Assembly: GCA_001949185.1 (NCBI GenBank)
Contig: BDGG01000002.1
Span: forward strand, 8,541,990 to 8,605,989
Direction of reading: 5' to 3'
Source: Ramazzottius varieornatus
Taxonomy: Eukaryota; Tardigrada; Eutardigrada; Parachela; Ramazzottiidae
Length of the DNA stretch: 64,000 bases
Every line of letters begins with the position of its first letter. The first letter of the stretch is position 1. A program made the position numbers and the translations under genes. This document shows, in pieces, positions 58,088 to 64,000 of the stretch. Below the pieces are notes generated by a model. The model was not told where the DNA came from and made no database searches. It saw only the letters and a list, made by a program, of their open reading frames with translations.

Positions 58088-58265
58088 ATAAAATTCGATA
58101 CGATATTTTTCGATACAACATCGGCGGATATTTTTTGCGGTCTTCGATATTCAATCGATATCAATATTTCGATACGATATTTTTCCGATACCGTATTTTC
58201 GATATATCGTATCATATCGCGGCGATATATCGTATCATATCGCGGCGATATATCGATATTTTTAG
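58088..58265. repeat. GATAT/CGATA-rich simple and tandem repeat
   Basis: Runs of ATACGATATTTTTCGATA and similar grade into two copies of a 23-base unit (GATATATCGTATCATATCGC + GGC) at 58201-58223 and 58224-58246. Self-complementary throughout. Confidence 0.85.
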
Positions 58266-58279
58266 AATTTTAGTTTTTC

Positions 58280-59737
58280 GGAATACCACTGGTTCAAGCC
58301 AAAGAAATCGGCTTCAAGCATCGACGCGTTGAGTAAAAGTCGACTGCAGAGAAACCGTGACGTCAAATTGTGACATCACATGCATCTATGTGAGAACAGG
58401 CAGCCTATGACTGGTCGGCCGTTCTGTGTCGTGCTGGATCGGTTGGCTTTCCATTTCCGGTCCAGTTTTCGTTTATTTCCGGAACGATGGTATGACGTTT
58501 CCGGTTTTTCGTTTTTATCTGCTGAAAGCCGGATGATTTGTCTACCTGTAGGTAGGTTTTATAAAAAAAACGTTCGCGAAATCGGCAGACTGACTGATTG
58601 TCTAAATTGGACAGACATACCTAATTTCTAGAATATTTACAAATACAACAGTATTGGTCTATCGGGAATACAATGTTTTTTGTCAAGTATATAAAAGATA
58701 ATAAATATTGACATATAAGTATCGAATTTTTAAACCTTGGAAAAACAAACATTGTTAGTTGCCGTCGCGAAATTGAGTTGTATTGGGTGTTACAGCAGAA
58801 ATTGGCCAGTGTTATGAAATATATGAAGCCATCAATCACCAAGTGCCCTGCTTGATTTGAATTCCTTTATAGAATCTTTGCTGACTAACGATACATTTTA
58901 TTACCGTTACTAATGATACTCTTTATTCACATAGTGAGATAAATATGTGCCGGCGGGCTCACAGTCCATTCTTTTCTTTGTTTCTTCTCGTCGAGTATCA
59001 CCAGTTGCTTCCGTGATGACGAAGTTGGCACAAGCTAGAAATCATTGGTATTTTCCACGCGTAAAATGTGGCTTACTCCGTAGTGGTTTCCAGCCGACGT
59101 TAATCTCTCTCCGAAAGCATGTGGAACTCCTTTATGTTTGCCTGCACGAATATCGGTTAGTGTCGAAAAATACGTCATTTTCATTTTTCCTCGTCACAAG
59201 ATCCGCATCAACTTGTTTTCCTGTGTCTGTCAATAATACACGTTCCTGTTGCTTTGCCTTTGACGTCATTCGACTGCACGGTCGCTACTGTTTCGTCCTA
59301 GGAAATAGGCATGTTTCGGTATACTGTACAGTTTTTTTCTCGTGATTGCGTTTACCAAACAGGTTTTTGCCATTTCCGGCTTGTTACGGTTTTTTCCAAA
59401 CACCGTCGTAAGTCTCAAGCGTCCGAATATAAGCTGGTGTGCTGTTCTTTCTTTGTGTAGTTTATATTATTGTTCAGCAGATTCTGGTTGAGAATCTACT
59501 TACAGCTGATTCACTGCCCACAGCGGATCGCGTACTAGCTGTTGAGTTTCAAGCCTACGCTCGTTCCGCTGCTGTACCTGTCGGATACATTTGTTAGAAA
59601 TCCACTGTTCGGAACAGTATACGTAAGTAGTTATAAATGTGTCCGTTAGTCCGTGTGAGTGGTGATATAGACATTCGATGTTACGGCGATTTTTTTGTTT
59701 CTGCTCTTATGACACAACGCGCTTATCATCGTAGAAG
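58280..59737. other. gene-poor stretch
   Basis: No recognised exon; a 132-codon frame at 58947-59345 shows no family resemblance. Promoter of the trefoil gene expected at the right end. Confidence 0.35.
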
Positions 59738-59980
59738 ATGCTGAGTTGGAAAACTCCAATTACCTTCGTGTGCCTCGTGGCTTTACTGTCCATATTCCCG
59801 ATCGTAACTGATGGCGCTTTTTCTGTGCAGAAGCGCGCTGCCACTTGTGAGGTCGAAAGTAGCTACAAGAGAGACTGCGGCTGGTATGGGATCAATCAAG
59901 AACAGTGCGAGGGAAGAGGATGTTGCTTCCGGCTTGACTCGCATTTTCAATGCTACTACTTTGCCAACACCGGCAGATAG
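59738..59980 (+). CDS. secreted single-domain trefoil peptide
   Basis: An 80-residue ORF. Signal peptide of about 26 residues (TFVCLVALLSIFPIVTDGAF), then a possible dibasic site (KR) before the P-type trefoil domain: CEVESSYKRDCGWYGINQEQ followed by CEGRGCCFRLDSHFQCYYF. All six Cys and the GWYGI and GCCF landmarks are present. Single-domain trefoil factors stabilise mucus and signal in epithelial repair in vertebrates; the role in this animal is unknown. The chain ends a few residues after the last Cys, so it is complete without further exons. Confidence 0.85.
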   Translation: MLSWKTPITFVCLVALLSIFPIVTDGAFSVQKRAATCEVESSYKRDCGWYGINQEQCEGRGCCFRLDSHFQCYYFANTGR

Positions 59981-62069
59981 TTTTATGCCGCTTCCGATTT
60001 CTTCCATTCTCTTTGTCCTTGTCTGATAAGGACCGGATATGCTACCTATTCATGCTACTTTCCTAAAAGAATGACAGTCAGTTCGTGTGCTCGATCTTAC
60101 AATGAAGTACCGGGAGACTAACAACTGCTTAATCGGCGTAGTAATGATATGAAGCATTGATCGATGGATCAGAAATCCGATACCATGAAGGGCACGTTCC
60201 AACACGGAGGGTTAGCGAGCCAGCTTGTCGCTCTTTTCGAAATTATTTCTTTACTTCCCCACAGTGTAAACTTTGGACACTATTCTTGAAAAGAATTGCC
60301 CAAAGGATAAACTTTAACGGTATCTTGCTGGATGGCAGATTGCGTTCAACTCGAGTTTTGCGGTTAGATGCTATAATCTCGCCCCCCCCCGCAAGTTTGC
60401 GCTGTGCGAAGCAGCAAAGCAGAAGCGTTTTGTGAGATGAAGAAGAAGGTAACGTTGTTACCGCAGGCCGAATTCCGACCTTCCTGGCAAGCAGTAAAAT
60501 ATATGAATCAAACGCACTGAAAAGCATTTAATCTCAGCTAGTGGATATTTGTTTGTTTTTCATCTGCTCAAGGTAACATTTAGGGAAATTTAGGGAAATT
60601 CTTTGGTTCTTCTTCTTTGTGATGCGTGCACGGTAGTAGGCCTACTCTTCAGTGGCTGAAGTGCTTGATGCTTTTGGAAAAGTCTCCAGCGAGTCATGCA
60701 GACGTCTGAAAGCCTCTGAGGAAATAGAGAAGTGACGAAGTTTGTCTGTAACTTCGGTGCAGAGTAAGAATAGCCTTAGCACCACCCGATTCGGGTCTAC
60801 GATCCCGGTGTCCATCATCTTTCGACGTCGTTATTCAGGGAAGCGAACCTATCGAACCCGGGGTCGTCGCTCCAGGCCCAACTGACAATCATATCAGACT
60901 GCGTGACTGTTCTGGAGTAAATGATTCGTACACACCTGACACCACCTGCTGCGCTGGTTCTGAACTAGTTTTTAGTAACACAAGTTCGGAAACGGAACTG
61001 CGATTCTTGTTTGTCGTCTTCAAGGCCGAAAAGCATTTAAACTGCTCAAAATGAGGGAATTTCTAGTTTTAATTTTCAAGTTCGACTCTACGAATTTCGG
61101 TTTACTTACTTTGAAATCATTTTTCTTTTATCCCTCCCTGAAACTCTCAACAAGAAGAATCCTTCCTGATTGTGGCTACTACTAAATCTTGGATATTTGT
61201 TTTAATGTTTCATGGCGTTGTTGTGGAACTGGGGTTAGTGTGAGCTTGAAATTGATAGGTTGGGATCGCTTGCGGCATGAAGGTAAAACATATGGAGTAA
61301 ATGGGTCGTATCCCAAAGGAAGGAGTCAAGCAGGTTGCAACATTGTCTTCGGCCTAGTTCAGGGGATGAGACGGGTAAACGTAACTAACATCTGCAAATA
61401 ATTACGATACATGGAGCTCTGTCATATTTTCAATCCCAGCTAGAAATGGGACCTGCCGAAAAGGATATTGAAAGGAGGCCGACCACGGTTTCAAAGATAC
61501 TTTGTCAACCTTGCGATAACGAGATTTAACTGTATATTTTGGCCACTTTTTATAACGTGAAAGACAGAAAGCCGGAACCGTGTAGCTGACGTGGCGAGCA
61601 GATGGTTTCTGTACTTGTAGTTCACTAGCAACAACCAGGATAAGAAAGTGAAGTTAACGTGAACGGCAGATGATGTAATTGCTTTCGGACGTATATCAGT
61701 ACCGAGACAAAAACGTGGAAGAAACCTTTCAAAAGAATTGGCGAAACAATTAAAGCGTATATAGAAAATAAGGCATGGTACCGTGCAGGAACACATGGCA
61801 AACACGCGAATCTCAGATACCGTTACGAATATCTGAACGAATTATACAAGCGTTCAGCTACTTTGATAATCACATGAATTATCCAAATAGAAGTTAGTTC
61901 CTGATGTACACTTTGATTCATTCTAGAAGAGGACGTACTGTACTGGACGTAGTTTTACACGGACAGTATCGGAATCCCGACGAGCTGAGAGTTTTGACAC
62001 CTTCCTCAATCATGAGACGCTTGTTCTGGTGCCGTAACTCCGCACTAGACTCCTGTAGACTTCACATGC
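59981..62069. other. gene-poor stretch
   Basis: Short frames only (60157-60435, 61189-61401, 61491-61805 minus). A C-run (CCCCCCCC) near 60382. Nothing recognised. Confidence 0.35.
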
Positions 62070-62075
62070 ACCACT

Positions 62076-62790
62076 GACCCCGATATAAGCCAGAAATTTC
62101 TGGAGTATCCATCTCAATGGATGCCTCAATCTTTCAGGGGGTTTTTAGCTGCGGCAAGTAAATTTGTCCACGTACGCTATCTGTGAGCTATTCCTGGTGC
62201 ATCTCAGAAAACATCCAGGAGGTCAAGTATCCCAACCTACAAGCGACAGAGATCAACCAGAACGACCAGAAACAGGTGAAGCAACTAAATAAATTTTACT
62301 AATCAGCTATTCTACCTGTAGTCCTAATCTTCCAAGCTTTTACGAATTTGTCATCGGAGGAACGGTTCCGTCTTCTCCAGAAGTATCGTCTCGCGTAGAA
62401 GGCATCTGAAGAATGTTCTCCTGGTTAGCTTCCAAATCGTAATATGAACAGACGGCTTGTTGCAGATTCCTAAAATACAGTTGAAAAAATTATATATTCT
62501 GATCAATCCATCGTACGTGTCTTGATTGACAGCAACAAAGTATTTCCTGATTAGTTTGTTTCGAGTCACTTTCGACACTCACCAGTTGCTCATGTCCAGA
62601 AAAAGTTCCCAAGCGAACTTGTTGGTAGCTTTGCTGAACAAGTTCTGGAAGCGGATAAGCAGGTCCTCCTTGTCGTTGGTGTCCATGGAAGAAAAGGCAG
62701 TGAACAGATTTTTCTCACGGTCGCTCGAGTCTATTCTGCCAGCGTCTCCCGTCACCTCTTCTCCTCGCTTGTTTCGGCTCCCCTCATTCT
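62076..62790 (-). pseudogene. ILRUN (C6orf106)-like gene, disrupted
   Basis: The exon at 62583-62790 ends with the UBA-like helices SMDTNDKEDLLIRFQNLF and KFAWELFLDMSNW. Exon 62316-62469 continues NLQQAVCSYYDLEANQENIL and GEDGTVPP, which together match the N-terminus of ILRUN (TTDKDVLISEFQ...FFLDMTNWNLQAAI). There the frame reaches a stop (MTNS), while DKFVKAWKIR, the expected start of the FW domain, is open one base away, so a single base appears to be missing. A third piece at about 62076-62148 (KIEASIEMDTPEISGLYRGQ) matches the SPSRAGMYQGQW part of the FW domain, directly after an in-frame stop. The middle and the end of the FW domain were not found. Pseudogene is more likely than sequencing error. 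Confidence 0.65.
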
Positions 62791-63366
62791 CTAAACTTCT
62801 GAACTTACAGTAGTGATGTACTCGTTGTATGAACAGGCGAACACAGGTTATTCAGCGAGTAAAAGGTGTCGAAAAACGGAAAGGATGTAAGACGCTCAGA
62901 ATAAAAGCGCTGAGAATGAGGGCCCACATTTCAGAAAGAAATTTTGATTCATGAATATGATATTTGATGACTCGTGCGGTGAGCGGGAGTGAATTTATCG
63001 ACGAAAGCAGCCCAGCGCGCCAAGCTTTGACCACGTTCTTCCTCCGCAGTTGTTCCGCCTGGCCTTTGCCACAGTTATGCCATACCGCTTCGCTAAAGTG
63101 CGGAGTGTTAGTGACGCCGTCGTGGCGCATAGCGTGTACTAAAGGTTTCACCTCGTCTGTTTCTAGCTGGGAATGCGTCAGAGCCAAGGTTTATGAGTGT
63201 TGAGAACTCTGTCTCTCGGGTTTGTCAGAGTCGTGGATAAGTGTGATACAGTGTTAGTGGAATGAAGCTTCGAATTCGGGGCAACTGCCATGGCGGCACG
63301 AACTCTCTATTTAACACTGGTTCGATCAACTGCAGCTGATTATATAGTAGGCTCGGCTGATTATAC
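62791..63366. other. gene-poor stretch
   Basis: A 111-codon minus-strand frame (62852-63187) has no family resemblance. Confidence 0.3.
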
Positions 63367-63706
63367 AGTAGGCCACGGCCGATTTTCGCCGTGGCGAAAA
63401 CGGCGAAATCGGCGAAAACGTTAGATTTGCTGTTTAGAGTGCTTTCGCTGTTAGATAGGAGCCTGAGTAGGCTTCGGGAATAGCCAACTATCAAAATTTT
63501 CAGAAATATGCCAGTTTACAAAACTCAGAAGGATATTTAAAGCGAATTTTTATTGCACCGTAAATCAAAAAGTCTCATTGTATTACGATAACAAAATGAT
63601 CTGATAGTTGCTGGTAACCGGTATTCATCTATGCATGGTGAAAAACCTTGAAGTACCATTGTCCAAAGCAAATCTAACGTTTTCGCCGAATTTCGCCGTG
63701 GCGAAA
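63367..63706. repeat. inverted repeat built from CGCCGTGGCGAAAA motifs
   Basis: The left arm (about 63375-63432) ends GGCGAAAACGTTAGATTTGC. The right arm begins GCAAATCTAACGTTTTCGCC at about 63669 and ends in TTTCGCCGTGGCGAAAA. The CGGCGAAAA motif recurs further at 63720-63760. Confidence 0.75.
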
Positions 63707-63760
63707 AATATTCTTCGTTACGGCGAAAATCGGCAAAAATTGATATTTTCGCTTCGCCGA

Positions 63761-64000
63761 GCGTACTATAGCTGATTACTTCACTTCCCCCGCTTTTTCG
63801 CTGTATACGCCACGACGACATTTCACAGAAAGCAAGTAACAAGCTGATCGAATCAGTTTCAAACTGAGAAAGCTCGGGGCAGCCCATGGCAGCTGCCCCG
63901 AATCTGAAGCTTCTCGCCGTCAACACTGTAGTTCGAGCGCGAAGGTACTGTCCAGGCCAAACTTCAGTCGTTGTAAGTCAGCTATGAGGGTGACAATGAT
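63761..64000. other. right end of window, nothing recognised
   Basis: No exon or element identified. Confidence 0.35.

Overview
The window is animal nuclear DNA. Genes carry many short GT-AG introns, intergenic stretches are short, and there is one 50-base assembly gap (56654-56703). Gene content points to a small ecdysozoan, most likely a tardigrade. It includes an allatostatin-C-type neuropeptide, type-2 chitin-binding proteins, secreted Gly- and Gln-rich proteins, and a secreted Cys-rich family ending in a WIQCCR-type motif. Assignment to tardigrades is inference from these families; no marker gene settles it.

Region by region. 0.3-6 kb: a Gly/Cys/His-rich peptide, a secreted Gly-rich protein, a broken ferritin-like (Rds1/desiccation-related type) gene and a secreted protein resembling a diverged catalase fold. 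6.9-9.0 kb: a complete six-exon cytochrome P450. 10.6-12.2 kb: two small secreted proteins, one of them chitin-binding. 13.6-22.7 kb: a head-to-head pair, the pre-rRNA processing factor RRP5/PDCD11 (14 exons, minus) and an ACP6-like histidine phosphatase (9 exons, plus). 23.5 kb: an allatostatin-C-like prohormone. 24.8-29.9 kb: a 14-exon M1 aminopeptidase N. 30.5-31.1 kb: a secreted Cys-rich protein. 31-36 kb: repeat-rich DNA with the remains of a transposon-type tyrosine recombinase. 36.9-41.2 kb: an ionotropic glutamate-type receptor. 41.6-45.2 kb: a graveyard (GPCR pseudogene, sulfotransferase remnant, chitin-binding remnant). 45.7-47.1 kb: a seven-exon secreted protein. 48.0-49.8 kb: an alpha-1,2-fucosyltransferase-type GT11 enzyme. 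50.0-51.6 kb: a TRH-receptor-like GPCR. 54.0-55.2 kb: a tetraspanin. 59.7 kb: a trefoil peptide. 62.1-62.8 kb: a decayed ILRUN-like gene.

Between and inside the genes lie many non-coding inverted repeats. At least three are multicopy families. The most striking is a ~52-base hairpin (arms CCAAGTGGCGCAC / GTGCGCCACTTGG) found in introns of six different genes or gene remnants between 3 and 29 kb, often in tandem and with a conserved tail. Two other families look like MITEs (four and two copies). Several single-copy foldback elements are also present.

The genes do not form a pathway; this is an ordinary animal gene neighbourhood. Exon borders below were derived by eye from splice signals, reading phase and family resemblance. 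Where phase failed to close it is said so.
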